Origin: Xanthostigma xanthostigma
Lineage: Eukaryota > Arthropoda > Insecta > Raphidioptera > Raphidiidae
Direction: 5' to 3'
Assembly (NCBI GenBank): GCA_963575645.1
Contig: OY754468.1
Location: forward strand, 52,153,665-52,217,664
Length of the DNA: 64,000 nucleotides
Under the pieces are notes generated by a model, which saw only the letters and a list, made by a program, of their open reading frames with translations, ran no database searches and was not told the origin of the DNA. Positions within the stretch are counted from its first letter, which is position 1. Each line of letters begins with the position of its first letter. The position numbers and the translations under genes are program-made. Shown here piece after piece: positions 47,001 to 57,396 of this stretch.

Positions 47001-47596
47001 TTAATATATTTAACGCACTTATTTAATAAAAATAATAATTCTAAACGATATTTAGACCATAAACTTTCATTATAACACAGTTTTATATTTATTTGACGAG
47101 AGCGTTACGAAAAGTGTGATCGGGCGAGGCAGTTACGTTTCGTATATCTAAGACACAGTGCAGGTCTATTGTCTGTATCACACTATAGGAGCAAGAGAGA
47201 GCAGTGCGCGCGCACATTTTCTTTCTCTCTTTCTCAGTGCATGAAATATATCGCAGTCAGTAGTATGTTTGCGAGCTTGCTAGCGTTACGCGAACTGTGA
47301 TTTCTTACATGTATATATTTACATACATAAAGAAGTTTTACTTCAGTTGTGTGGTCTAAAGCACACTCGTTTTTTTGTGTCTCTAGATAGACTATACTGT
47401 TTTTTTGAAGTTACCAGAGATTAAATTTTCGAAAGCTGCACGCTTCTTCAGAAATGTTTCGACTTCATCAATATGGGCGTGTTCCGAAATTGCACTCAAG
47501 TGCAAAATAATAAACATAGAGTATATGATAGGTATGTAGAATTGTAATACTTACATTCTGATTCTGAGAACATGGGTTGCAATTTTGGTTGGACAT
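41016..47596 (-). CDS. Tektin with long Cys/Pro-rich N-terminal extension
   Basis: Ten exons on the minus strand: 47596-47555, 46451-46311, 46271-45975, 45323-45276, 45214-44895, 44315-44089, 43375-43081, 42394-42172, 41785-41631 and 41229-41016. Phases all close and give 653 residues. Tektins are coiled-coil filament proteins of ciliary and flagellar microtubule doublets. The core (about residues 250-653) shows YSITRYSEGEWRQRN, RWEPDLVRDEVEEELIKEV, RLEFDWSDKKIAHEID, and the family nonapeptide as RPRVEGCRD (570-578; consensus RPNVELCRD). The ending SHYPSSAALSGH is tektin-like. The first roughly 240 residues are unusual, Pro- and Cys-rich (about 13 Cys, e.g. CCPYC and PPPCYYPQ), with no tektin match I recognise. 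Intron 2 is only 39 nt with a perfect TACTAAT branch motif. I cannot assign the tektin subtype. Introns 3, 8 and 9 are largely repeats. Confidence 0.95.
41288..41604. mobile_element. MITE with GTACGCGC/TCTAAAAGG inverted ends, copy 2
   Basis: An inverted copy of 25247-25565, with ends containing TACGCGCCACGAATCTAAAA and its near inverse. It occupies most of tektin intron 9 (41230-41630). Confidence 0.8.
41944..42150. repeat. Fold-back repeat with internal 46-bp duplication
   Basis: The outer arms AATAAAGAATAGTTACTTCT and its inverse enclose two direct copies of GTACATTTCGGGAGCTATGC (with CATCTTCAGCAAACA) and one inverted copy. It fills most of tektin intron 8. A related motif (GCATTTCGGGA, CATCTTCAGCAAAAACTA) appears near 57473-57512. 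Confidence 0.8.
43439..43508. repeat. Hairpin repeat, 28-bp arms
   Basis: GGCGTAACTAGTAGTCTAAG continues into CATTCAT, and its exact inverse follows after a 14-nt loop. Tektin intron 6. Non-coding. Confidence 0.85.
44692..44760 (-). repeat. tRNA-like sequence (SINE head or tRNA pseudogene)
   Basis: On the minus strand the T arm TCGGGTTCAAGTCCCGA is perfect and contains box B GGTTCAAGTCC. The acceptor ends AGCACTG and CAGTGAC pair at 5-6 of 7 positions. The anticodon arm is poor (CCAA/TTGG with a 7-nt loop lacking T33), so it is unlikely to be a working tRNA. Tektin intron 5. Confidence 0.6.
45330..45586 (-). mobile_element. MITE with GACGTGATAACGTC end and poly-T end, copy 4
   Basis: In tektin intron 3. 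Its T-run end is followed by only six nucleotides, GTCTAG, before exon 4, so the MITE's T-run serves as the polypyrimidine tract of that 3' splice site. About 257 bp. Confidence 0.85.
46272..46310 (-). other. 39-nt intron of tektin
   Basis: On the minus strand it begins GTAAGTTCTTTG, contains the branch motif TACTAAT and ends GACGTAG. Its length is a multiple of three, but retention would bring an in-frame TAA, so it must be removed to reach the tektin core. Confidence 0.75.
46550..47092. mobile_element. TA-flanked MITE (GGGTTATTGACA ends), copy 2, right end lost
   Basis: Matches 3647-4196 from the left end inward, including the ACTGATTGCCTAC hairpin. Instead of the TGTCAATAACCC end it breaks off near 47092. 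It lies in tektin intron 1. Confidence 0.8.
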
Positions 47597-47889
47597 TTTT
47601 ACCTTCTCTTTTTAAATAAGCTACTAAAACATAATAAAAACCGCCTGTCCTAAAACGAATTCAATAAAAATAATCTTCTGACGTTTAGATAACATTGTTT
47701 TAGTATCTTAGGTGATTCTAAATATTAAATCAATATGTTTGTAGCCTAGGCTGTAACCAAGTTGTAAGAAGAACACGACGAAATAAATCTCTTTAAAAAA
47801 AAAAAATATTATTTTTACAAGATAGGTACACAAATTAACTCTATACATATATACACATTGATATTTTAGGATAATAAATGTACTAATAT
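47597..47889. other. Region upstream of tektin
   Basis: This holds the tektin 5' UTR and promoter. I see no distinct element. Confidence 0.35.
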
Positions 47890-48366
47890 TATTTATTCAA
47901 CACGCGTGAGTAATATGTAATTTCGGGGCCCTGCTAAACTCGGGAGAAATAATAAATTACTTCATGTTGACGCGTAGAGTGCTAATAATAAGCCGTACAG
48001 TGTGATAATGAATTTTCTGGACCAATAGAAACTCAGTAGCAAGCCCAAGCGTGAAATAATGAAAAAAAAACTGCACGCAGCTTCTGGACCAATAGGAACG
48101 TGGTAGGCGGTATTGTATATATGAAAACAGCATCGCAATTCAGCGAAAGTCATGGCAATCTTGTGTGCATACACTGACGGCGGATACGTCAATCAATGAA
48201 CTGATTTATTATTTTTCCCTCTTTTATCAGGGCCCCGATTACATATTACTCCTGCTAGTTGAATAAAGTATTATGTGCGACCATTGATCAAAGGAGAACA
48301 TTACACTCGCGTGCGTTTTACGCTCATGTAATCTTCTCCTTCTCTCACTAGTCGCACAATATACTA
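47890..48366. mobile_element. Composite fold-back MITE, copy 2
   Basis: An inverted copy of 6400-6916, with the same AGTATATTGTGCGACTAGTG terminus and TTATTCAACACGCGTG side. It lacks the internal 64-bp duplication of copy 1. It ends about 45 nt from the DHX16 stop codon and may supply that gene's 3' UTR. Confidence 0.75.
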
Positions 48367-48410
48367 TTATTATAATTAATACATAAAATTAATCCAGAAA
48401 TCTATTTTAA

Positions 48411-51098
48411 TTAATCAGTCATTTGCGATCTCCCAACGACTTTAGGCATTTTTTTGTTAGTCGAGTCTTCAATCTCACGCGATTTATAATAATGAGGAGC
48501 TACTTCCAATAACCATTTACTTTCAATTTCTATGATCTGTCTCATAAATTCTTTGGTCGTAAACACGAGTTCGTGGTACAGAACCCAGCGCGGCAATTCT
48601 TCAAACAAAGAACTGTTCGGATGCATCGTAACGCTTTGGTTTTGTTTGGCCGTTTTGTACGATCCCCCTTTAGACAAGCGAGCCACGTGATAAAAATACC
48701 CCGCCGTGATCGCTTTCCTAATGCACACGCTATCGCCGATATTCGAAACCATATCGATTTCGACGCGTTGCATCAAACCGACCAGCTGTTCCCGGACATC
48801 GCGCGCTCGCTTTAACGATCGATGTTGAATGAAATTCTCGTAACACCACTGCGTAGAAAAATCAGTGTCGGCCCACTGCGTGTAAATGTTGAGGAGACTC
48901 AAGTGATCTCCCGTAGGATGATTAAAGTTTTTACGTGCCGTGTCGGCATGAATTTGCTTATCCTTCGGCCGATAAAATATCGCTCCGTTAACGGACAGCA
49001 TCGCCGCTATGGTAACGATTTCTTCGGAGCATTTATATTTTTCCGCAGCGAGCAACATTTTAGCCATCATCGGATCGACAGGAAATTCGGCCATTCGACG
49101 ACCCAGCTTAGTCAGTTCTCCGTGGTGATTCAGAGCGCCCAGAGCGTACAACTGTTCCAGAGCCAGTACTAACGTTTCGTGTGGCGGCGGATCTAGGAAA
49201 TCGAAATGTAACAGATCGTTGATTCCGAGAGCTTTTAGCATAAGAACCGCGTTTCCCAGATTGATTCTTTGTATTTCGGGCAGGGTGTTATCTTCCATTT
49301 CGTGTTTGTACGACCAGGCGGTGTACAGTCGGAAACATTTTCCCGCCGCAACTCTTCCTGCTCGGCCGGCTCTCTGATTCGCCGACGCTTTTGAAATCGG
49401 CACCACTAACAAACTTTCCATGCCCGTTCGCGAATTGAAATTATTTTGTTTACAAAACCCCGGGTCTATGACGTAGATGATGTTGTCGATTGTTAGAGAC
49501 GTTTCGGCTATATTCGTGGCAAGAACTACTTTTCTCGCGCCCGGCGGCGTAGGCGTAAAGATTTTCGCCTGCATGTCGCTTGGCAAATTGGCGTAAATCG
49601 GCAAAATTATCAATTCGCGTATTTTGGAGCCTAATCTTCTGACGCGATCTTGTAACAGTTCTTGGCAAGTTTCAATCTCTTCTTGTCCGGTCAAAAAAAC
49701 TAAAATGTCGCCCAAAGGTTGTGTGGCGTGAATTTGTAAAATCGAAACGACGCACGCGTCGATAAAATCCGCTTCCGGCGCGCTAGTGTAATAAATATCG
49801 ACCGGGAAACGTCTTCCCGGAATTCTGAATATCGGCGCGTCGTCGAAAAATTCTGAGAATTTCTGTGCGTCCAAAGTGGCGCTCGAAATTAACAGTTTTA
49901 AATCCGGTCGAAATCTAGCTATGTCTTTCACCAATCCGAACAATATATCCGTGTGAAGTGTTCTTTCGTGTGCCTCGTCGATGATCATGACGGTGTAACT
50001 CTGCAGATCCGGTTCGGATAGAAATTCTCTGTGCAGCGTTCCGTCAGTCATGTATTTGATGACGGTACGTTCCGACGTGCAATCCTCAAATCGGATACTG
50101 TAGCCTACTTCGTTTCCGAGTTTGACGCTCATCTCTTGGGCAACCCTGGCGGCCACCGACATCGCCGCGACCCTGCGAGGCTGGGTACATCCTACTTTTT
50201 TATTGTTTTCCGTAAAGCCAGCTTCGTGTAAATATTGTGGTATTTGTGTCGTTTTTCCGGAACCAGTTTCTCCCTCTATGATCAATACTTGATGATCTCT
50301 AACCGCTTGAATTAAACTATCTCTGAACGGGAATATCGGTAAACTTTTCTTTGTCTCTTCTATGTCCAATTTTCTTTTTTCAGCTTCCGTTAACTCGGGT
50401 TCTTGCTTTTCTCTGGAACCGGGCATTTTTAACGCTTGTATGAAATCAATTTGGTTTTCTAATAACAGTTCATATTCTTCCTGGTGTGATGCCTTGGAGT
50501 CTTTCGCGCCTACTTTGAATAAAGCCGACGCCATTTGTTCCTTTTCCCATTTCTGTTGTTCCGAATGAGGCATTTTTTCCAGTTCGTCTACTTCGACGTA
50601 ACCGAGTTTCGATTTCCCACCTTTATCGTCCGGCATGTGATAACGCTGTATACGTTCAAGTTCTCGAGCTCTTTCGTGTTCTTTTGCGAGCTGCAATAAC
50701 TGTTTCTTGTGTTCTCTTTCTTTGCGTTCGCGTTCTGTCAGAACATCCTCTTCGAACAAGTATTCGTCGTCTGCTATGTCCGCTTCTAACTCCGCTATTT
50801 TATCATCTTTCCTTTTTTCTAGATATTTGCGCCTGGATTGTATTCGTAGCATCGGTATCATTTTATCTCTGCCTTCTCCTTCCATTTTGAGCCGTTTCGC
50901 TGCCTCTTCGAAGGCTCGTTTCTCCGAAGCCGGAATGATATTTCGAGTTTTGGATTCATCTTTCTTTTTCAAACGGTCCGAAAACTCGTCGCGTTCTTTC
51001 AAATCTTTTCGCCTCTGTTCTTCTTCGCTGCTTATGCTTTCAGAGTCGCTGCTGGACGTTTCGTATTTCTTTTTACGTTTTTTATCGTGTCTACCCAT
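48411..51098 (-). CDS. DHX16: DEAH-box RNA helicase DHX16 (spliceosomal, Prp2-type)
   Basis: One coding exon of 895 residues, starting [20 protein letters not shown]. An upstream ATG at 51119 lies before a good acceptor (TTGTTTTTAG, exon from 51109), so I chose 51098. A donor GTAAGT at 51256 suggests a non-coding first exon ending at 51257. The protein unwinds or remodels RNA to activate the spliceosome before the first catalytic step. After a charged N-terminal region, motifs run in order: GETGSGKT (276-283), DEAHERT (from 373), [22 protein letters not shown] and QRAGRAGR, then the HA2/OB region ending in [40 protein letters not shown] is near-identical to human DHX16. The human protein (1041 residues) has about 140 more at its N-terminus; as I recall, the fly orthologue is also about 895. 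Closely related DHX8 and DHX15 fit less well. Confidence 0.97.
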   Translation of the reverse strand: MGRHDKKRKKKYETSSSDSESISSEEEQRRKDLKERDEFSDRLKKKDESKTRNIIPASEKRAFEEAAKRLKMEGEGRDKMIPMLRIQSRRKYLEKRKDDKIAELEADIADDEYLFEEDVLTERERKEREHKKQLLQLAKEHERARELERIQRYHMPDDKGGKSKLGYVEVDELEKMPHSEQQKWEKEQMASALFKVGAKDSKASHQEEYELLLENQIDFIQALKMPGSREKQEPELTEAEKRKLDIEETKKSLPIFPFRDSLIQAVRDHQVLIIEGETGSGKTTQIPQYLHEAGFTENNKKVGCTQPRRVAAMSVAARVAQEMSVKLGNEVGYSIRFEDCTSERTVIKYMTDGTLHREFLSEPDLQSYTVMIIDEAHERTLHTDILFGLVKDIARFRPDLKLLISSATLDAQKFSEFFDDAPIFRIPGRRFPVDIYYTSAPEADFIDACVVSILQIHATQPLGDILVFLTGQEEIETCQELLQDRVRRLGSKIRELIILPIYANLPSDMQAKIFTPTPPGARKVVLATNIAETSLTIDNIIYVIDPGFCKQNNFNSRTGMESLLVVPISKASANQRAGRAGRVAAGKCFRLYTAWSYKHEMEDNTLPEIQRINLGNAVLMLKALGINDLLHFDFLDPPPHETLVLALEQLYALGALNHHGELTKLGRRMAEFPVDPMMAKMLLAAEKYKCSEEIVTIAAMLSVNGAIFYRPKDKQIHADTARKNFNHPTGDHLSLLNIYTQWADTDFSTQWCYENFIQHRSLKRARDVREQLVGLMQRVEIDMVSNIGDSVCIRKAITAGYFYHVARLSKGGSYKTAKQNQSVTMHPNSSLFEELPRWVLYHELVFTTKEFMRQIIEIESKWLLEVAPHYYKSREIEDSTNKKMPKVVGRSQMTD

Positions 51099-51257
51099 CT
51101 TGGAAATGCCTAAAAACAATTTTTAAACATACAACTGCCGATAACGAATTAAAAATACAGACTTGGTTATAATTAATCCAACTTTTGTAGTAATAAAAAC
51201 ACGTTATGAATGAATTATTTACAGAACCAAACGTTTATTGCAATGAGTTTACTTACT

Positions 51258-52801
51258 ACAACACTTTAACGCTTGTGAATATTCGCCGTCAGTGCGAAAC
51301 AAAACTTTTCGCTCGAGAACAACTTTCAAATGTTTTCTGTGCGAATTGTCAAAGCCAAACTAGGTTATGTTATGCTCAGTAGACCATAGAGTTACATACA
51401 TGGGTTTGCTGTTGTGTAAAAAAAAAACAGAAGCTTCCAAAATGTTCAACAGAAGAATACATGAAATCAAAACGCAAACCATAATAAATAATAGAAATTG
51501 TTAGTGGTTCCATCTATGAATCATTTTTAGTAAACATAACTCAAAAAACATTAGTTTGGAAAATCTAGAATTTCTGTGGAAAATCTTTTTCAATCTTTGA
51601 TGTTAATGCTTCAAAATAAACTAGAAACATGCACCATTGTTCCCACATAACTTTTAACGAAGTTTTTACAGTTTATTTGACCTAAATAAGCGAATAAAAA
51701 TCGGGTAAAAACGAGAAAATTAGCATAACTTTAACACAAATTTTTGTGCAGAAAAAAATTAATTTGAAAAAAATTATTGAGCAAGCTAAATTTGCCAGTA
51801 TTTTTAACAACAATTTGCGAAGAAAAAACTGTAAAATTTTAATTTGCCTTCCCGTAGTTTGAAATCTCGTGACATACTGTAAAGAAATATTGACGAATAT
51901 GGCGTTTTTTGATTAAATTTTTAGGGCAAAAAAATGTGTTTTCTAAAATTTTTAAGCAGCAAGCCAAATTTTATGAACCTTAATGCTTTATCACAGCTAA
52001 TAAAAACAGTAGTAAAATGAATTTTGCGGCCACAATTTGAAATTTCCCGAGTGCATATTTTACAATCTGCGTACACAGTCACCTTAAGTATTGTTTAATA
52101 CCGGCCACAAATTTTAAATTAACAATATTTGCGTGCTTTATTGATATTAATTAAAGTACATATTTCTGATATAATTCAGTTTTTATATTGTTTTTTGTAA
52201 AATCACATATTGCAGTAAACAATTTATTCAATAAAAATAATCCTAAAATTATAATAGTATAAAATGTTTTTTCTAAAACTACAAGGTTAATTCCATATCT
52301 TAGAATTCTACGTATTTTTTGATTTTTGTTTATTATATTTTTATATTGTTAGTAAGTAAACATCGTATATTATAAATACTCGTATCCATTTAACGATTAG
52401 GTAAAACAACTGAGAAATGATTATTTAAAAAAATATTTGTTGGTCATATTTTGTTACGAAATATATTTTTGAAAAAATAAATATATTAAATAAAATCGTC
52501 ACCATTTATGAATTAAAATAAATTTTCAGGGGATTTTTTTTATAATTAATCTGCTTAAAACCTGCCGCAATTAACTAACATTAAACGAGCTCTAATAAAG
52601 TATAAAAATGTCAAGCGTATTGCACATTATATTATTACCGATTCATAATATTATAAGTAAATCGATATTTTATTTAAACCCAACACAGCCATATAACATA
52701 ATAATTAATACACATTTCAAGCTGTGCAGTTAAAGCATACTTAAATTAACAGTCCATTTAGTGAACACCAATTTCAGAAGTTAATCTTATATATTATTAT
52801 A
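51258..52801. other. AT-rich intergenic DNA upstream of DHX16
   Basis: Very AT-rich and without a recognisable gene or repeat. Confidence 0.4.
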
Positions 52802-53373
52802 CAGTATGTAAACACGTAGGGTGCACATAGGGAAATTAGCATTGGGAAAAAATACTTGGATCAGAGTTAGGCATGACTGCATTAATTGTTATTTCTATTG
52901 AATTATCGTGGTAATCTTGAGGATTTCTGTTTTATTTTGATTTATTTTTATTTTACTTGGCTTTTTTAATAATAAAAAGCTCTTATAAATCATTATTTTA
53001 ATTTTTTTGTACAAAAAAAAACAAAAAAACAACTCCATCTGTTTGGAAACATTTCATTCAAAAATTGTCTGACTGGTATGACGTATGCGCGTTGGTAAAT
53101 CAGTGTCCCAATGTCTTTAGGTTCAACACGAATAGGCGGAGATATTTGATCTCGCACCATATTTAAGTATTTTTGGGAATTTAATGTCCCATTAATAAAA
53201 AAAGTCCGATTATGTTGTAATCATTTGAATATTTTCTTCGGTAGTATACACATTCATTTTGCAAAAGAATATTATCTGTCAAATTGAAAAACAAGATTTC
53301 AAGGCGCACTCTGATCCAGTCATTTTTTCCCAATGTTAATTTCCCTATGTGCACCTTACGTGTTTACATACTG
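52802..53373 (-). mobile_element. mariner/Tc1-type MITE with transposase remnant, copy 3
   Basis: Inverted copy of the 9244-9775 family, TA-flanked, with both ends CAGTATGTAAACACGTA. It lies between DHX16 and Hs2st. Confidence 0.85.
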
Positions 53374-53600
53374 TATATTTTTTTAATCTGGTGCTTTTGG
53401 AAGATGTGATTATTAGGATGCAAAAAAGATTTTAAAGTAATGTTGCCAAACCGTCCGGACATTTATTTCTTGAGTGTTTGGACAACTTTTTTAATTGAAA
53501 TTCCAAACGGCATATTTTTTTTTTACGTCACTTTTGTATTACACAAAAATGTTTTGTTTTAGGCATTGTTGCCAACTTTCGGGAAATTTGGACATTATTA

Positions 53601-53752
53601 AGTTCGTTCGGTAACAAAACCGTACAGTCTTGTTACTGCGCAAGACTGTCTTGCGCAGTATCGATTTTTGAGCTAGTGCGCAAATTAGTCTTGCGCAGTG
53701 ACAAGACTGTGTACGGTTTTATTACCGTTCGCGGCTGCTTGGAACGAACCTA
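53601..53752. repeat. Fold-back repeat related to 11552-11702
   Basis: Inverted arms share GGTAACAAAACCGTACAGTC and its near inverse, with a tip of TTGCGCAG-type repeats. The GGCTGCTTGGAACGAAC flank ties it to the fold-back at 11552-11702. It lies just downstream of the Hs2st 3' end. Confidence 0.65.
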
Positions 53753-53928
53753 TTAAAAACGTCTCGATATTTTCAGTTTAAAGTGTCCTTCGTGCATAAA
53801 AGAGATCCAAAAAAGATGTATTAGAAATTTATAAAATTGAAAATATTTGTCTTTAGATTTTACGAAGTAACTTCCGTGCAGTACATAAGTAAAATTAAGT
53901 AATCTCACATAGACTAGAATGAATCTTT

Positions 53929-56118
53929 TCATTTAGGTCGTATTTTCTCGTACATGAATTTCTGTAGCCCATCTATTTGGCCGTTACCCAAAAGAGTGCG
54001 CTTTTTCATATAATGAAACTGATCTAAAGCAAATTCGTATAACTCGTTTTCCATTTGCCAAATCTCAGACTTTTGTATTTGTCTAACAGTTTCTTCGGAC
54101 GGTTCCATTTTTTGAACGGTTCGTCTCAAATGTGACTTATTACTATTTTTCAGAAAATTCGCCATCGCGCCTTTAAACATTCTCGGCAAAGTGATTTCCA
54201 GCATCGATATAAAATCGTTCATTTCCTCCGTAACTCCGACCAAGAGATAATGATCGATTAAATTTTTTTTCGCCTCTTCTAGTGCCCATTTATTCCCGGG
54301 AACCCAACACTCCGATGCGTGGCCGCAGAAGAATGGTATCTGAAGCCACATATTATTTGGATCGCAATCTGATTGGCTCATTTTTACACATTCGTCGAAC
54401 GTCTGAAAACACAGTCGTTAAAATTTTATTTCAGTTATCGCTTGATAACTTTACGTCTGGACTAGTGATGTACCGGATATCCGTATCCGCGGATATCCGA
54501 GGGAGAAGAAAGATCCGTATCCGTTAGTTTTTGGCGGATCTTTTACCTTATTAATTTTCAATTCATAGATAAAATTTTATATATAAAGGCGATTAGGTAA
54601 TAGTGAAAAACTGTAAAATTCCATTCAGATTATTTTTTATTTCTTAAAATCGTATTTGGCACCTTTATATTGCAAAAATTTATCGTAGTGAGTACCATAC
54701 CAATAGTACATAACGCAAAGGTACTAAAAAACTATCTTTATAATGAGGTATTGCACATCAATCTTTGGAAAGAGACAATCTGTTACGAGAGTTAACTCTT
54801 AAAGAGGTTGATAACTTTTTCCCATAACAGATAGTCTCTTTCCAAAGGTCGGTGTGCAATATTTACCGCCGCGTACTCTAAGAAAATTAAGATCCGTATG
54901 CGTATCTGCGGATCTTGAAACCAAATATCCGTATTCAGATCCGTATCTGCGGATATACATTTTTAACGATCCGGCACATCACTAGTATGGACACCCAAGT
55001 GTCATCAATATAGATCAAAGAGTTCTCAAGAAATGCTGGTGCCAGCAGACAGACAGACAAAAATTCTGGAACCGCGTTTTTTTCATTTACAGACGTAATT
55101 AGCCAAAAATGAAACTACAAGAGTTCCGTTTTATCTCTTTCTGTATTACTCACCATTTTATTTCCATGTTTACGCCTAACTAAGTACGGTCGGAAATCAT
55201 CTCCGTAACGGAGAAAGTAATAATATGAAACCAATCGGTCCAACGGTTTCCGTATTATGTTTATAAATAAAGGTTTCTGAGTCGTTCCGAATCTAAAATA
55301 AATATTGATAATTTTACACTGCTTAATAATAAAAATGTTGAATTGAAAAATTATAAATACGTACTTTGAGAAATCTAAGAAGGCCATGTGACCATGATAT
55401 AGTGCCGGCTTCATGGCGTTCCATCTTGTTATGTTCTGAACAAATCTATATTGGTTTGCTAATGAAAGGACGTGCATATTTGCAGTAATATTAATATGAA
55501 GTACATGAAACCCGTTTTTTTTGCATAAGTCGTAGGCAACTCCGACAAAACTCGTCGAGCCTGTTTTTGGCACTCGATTGTAGATTACGACAAAATCATC
55601 GTCGGGATTTGATTTGTTTTGCAACAACAGTTGATTCTGGTTTTGAAACTGGGATAGTTTTCTTTCTGCGATAAAACAAAAAAAAAAAATTGGTTGTCTG
55701 TAAAGTCGGTTTACGGACGATAGTTTTACGTGATAACGTATTCCGCTCGAGTATCATATTTAATAATACATAACCTAAATTTTAGTAGCTGTCAAACTAT
55801 ATTTTTACCGACTCTCTATCGCTTATACTGCGCTCTCGCTTGCACGCACAGGGTCAGGCGGAACGTTACACTTTTTCGTGCATGCAGCCGGTGTTTCATC
55901 AATTTATAAGACGTTATCACGTCAAAAAAAAAATAATTTCTTGCTCGTGTCGTCAAATGACGAATGCTTCAATTTTTTAATAACAGTTAAAATATAAATA
56001 TACCTAAAACTGCATTTTGTTCTTCTAAATTTGTTAATGTCATTTGAAAATAGAAGATTATTATGCAAAATCCTATTGTTCCAAATAACATGAACAATTT
56101 GGGGGAAACCACTGACAT
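53929..56118 (-). CDS. Hs2st: Heparan sulfate 2-O-sulfotransferase
   Basis: Four exons on the minus strand: 56118-56004, 55665-55365, 55292-55154 and 54402-53929. Phases close to 342 residues (human HS2ST1 356). The enzyme moves sulfate from PAPS to the 2-O position of iduronic acid in heparan sulfate, in the Golgi lumen. A type II signal anchor spans about residues 8-26 (LFMLFGTIGFCIIIFYFQM). The PAPS 5'-phosphosulfate loop is NRVPKTGSTSF (K72). The catalytic histidine region is YHGHMAFLDF (H129, H131). The 3'-phosphate region is IRKPLDRLVSYYYFLRYGDD, where human has IRDPIERLVS. LWLQIPFFCGHSSECW-like residues appear as MWLQIPFFCGHASECW, and the end EKIRPK matches EKIYPK. The fly pipe relative is excluded by overall similarity to HS2ST1. 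Introns 1 and 3 are mostly MITE sequence; intron 2 is 72 nt. Confidence 0.97.
54463..54984 (-). mobile_element. hAT MITE (TAGTGATGTGCCGGAT ends), copy 3
   Basis: Inverted relative to copies 1 and 2, in Hs2st intron 3, with 8-bp flanks GTCTGGAC (54455-54462) and GTATGGAC (54985-54992). One change between the flanks suggests a somewhat older insertion than the two in mitoferrin. Confidence 0.9.
55678..55933 (-). mobile_element. MITE with GACGTGATAACGTC end and poly-T end, copy 5
   Basis: It makes up about 256 of the 338 nt of Hs2st intron 1. On the gene strand its T-run end lies 12 nt upstream of exon 2, so it supplies the polypyrimidine tract (T-run, then GTTTTATCGCAG). Confidence 0.85.
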
Positions 56119-56975
56119 ATTTATATTTATTTAAATATTTCATTAAGTCACATTATGTTACAAAATCTTTCTTCCAAGGCATTATATATATTACATTTAA
56201 AAAACCGAAAATACGATTTTTAAGGTTAAGATTTAGAAGTTTGACATTCAAGAAAGGTGCGTTTACGAGAGAAGAATTGTATCGCAGATATGAACCAAAA
56301 TATATAACCAATGTAGTTCTAAATATTTTTCATAGAGAGCACGTGAAAAATTTGTATGACAATTTTATAAGTGTCTGTTTTCACACGCCAAACAGTAAAC
56401 GGGTTTAGTTATTTCATATTTTTGCATTAATTTAGTTAAAATAGACGGTTATTCTGATGTGAAATAGTGAAATCAATAATTGCGTATGAACTTTGTGTAA
56501 TTTTATTAATAAATACATCAAATTAACCGTTCTTTATACGCCTGTAAATAGACACGTATAAACTATGATCATTTTATAGTGAGTTTGCGCCTGATGTCAT
56601 GTACAGCTAAACTGTCATCAGCTGTTCAGATTTTGCAAGAATTTAATGTTAATATCCATAGTTTTTTAATTTGATTGTTTTTAAGAATGAAAAACTCATA
56701 AATAAGTAAACTGCGTGTCAACTTATAAAACTGACTCGCCTGTAAAAGAAAACAAGCTTTTTTACCGCCATTTGTAAGTCGTCAGTTTAAATTTATAGCT
56801 GTTCAGAGAGGAAAATCGTTTACAGTTCAATCGAACGGTTTAAGTTTTAGTACACGTCAGAATTTTTCAGTTGAATGCGGACGGAATTACGGTGAATTGT
56901 TATTTTAAAGTCAGTGTTTCGATTTCGCGTTGAAAAAATGTTAAATATTTACACGTACTATTTTAAAACGATACG
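56119..56975. promoter_or_regulatory. Intergenic region between Hs2st and the divergent secreted-protein gene
   Basis: It must hold the 5' UTRs and promoters of two divergent genes. I see no transposon and no clear motif. Confidence 0.4.
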
Positions 56976-57396
56976 ATGCAAATAAATCTTAATTATATAT
57001 ATTGCACACTTTTGTTCGTGTCAGTGGTTTCAAGGTAATGTTTTAATAATAGTATATTTATTATTTGGGTGCCAAATGTCATTTTGGCGACAGATTTTCA
57101 GTGCCTGTTTGAATTTCAGCTCTTTGTTGTCCGTATTGGTGGCTTCAGAAGGCACGGCTTACGCAGCAGCCATATCTGAGATCAATAACTCGACTAATAA
57201 TGACAGTGAACAATATAATAGTAAAGAGTTAGTGCCTGAAAATAAACCGGCCGATGGAGATTTGCATTCGGGGGCCGAAATACATTCAAGTTTTGAAGAA
57301 TCTCATTCATCTCAACCGACCCACACGCCGGACAGTGACGCCCAGCCCGATCTGCTCAGGGGGGCAGTTTCACATAATTCGGGTGTCATCAGCGAG
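56976..57396 (+). CDS. First exon(s) of an unrecognised secreted or membrane protein
   Basis: Two start options share one reading frame. Option A starts at 57076 with the hydrophobic leader MSFWRQIFSACLNFSSLLSV and continues LVASEGTAYA. Option B starts at 56976 with MQINLNYIYCTLLFVSVVS, splices at a GTAATG donor (57035), and joins the same frame at an AG within ATTTTCAGTGCC or AATTTCAGCTCT. Either gives a signal peptide. The mature part is acidic and Ser/Asn/His-rich (EINNSTNNDSEQYNSKELVP, then HSSFEESHSSQPTHTPDSD), with an N-glycosylation motif NNST. It ends GAVSHNSGVISE at a GTGAGT donor near 57396. No further exon is identifiable to the window end. I do not recognise the family. Lower-complexity content makes a false exon possible, but the leader, donor and base composition favour a real one. 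Confidence 0.55.

Noticed and set aside
50707-51126. 139-codon plus-strand frame, and similar frames at 48573-49172
   Set aside because: They lie antisense to the DHX16 coding exon and reflect its codon composition.
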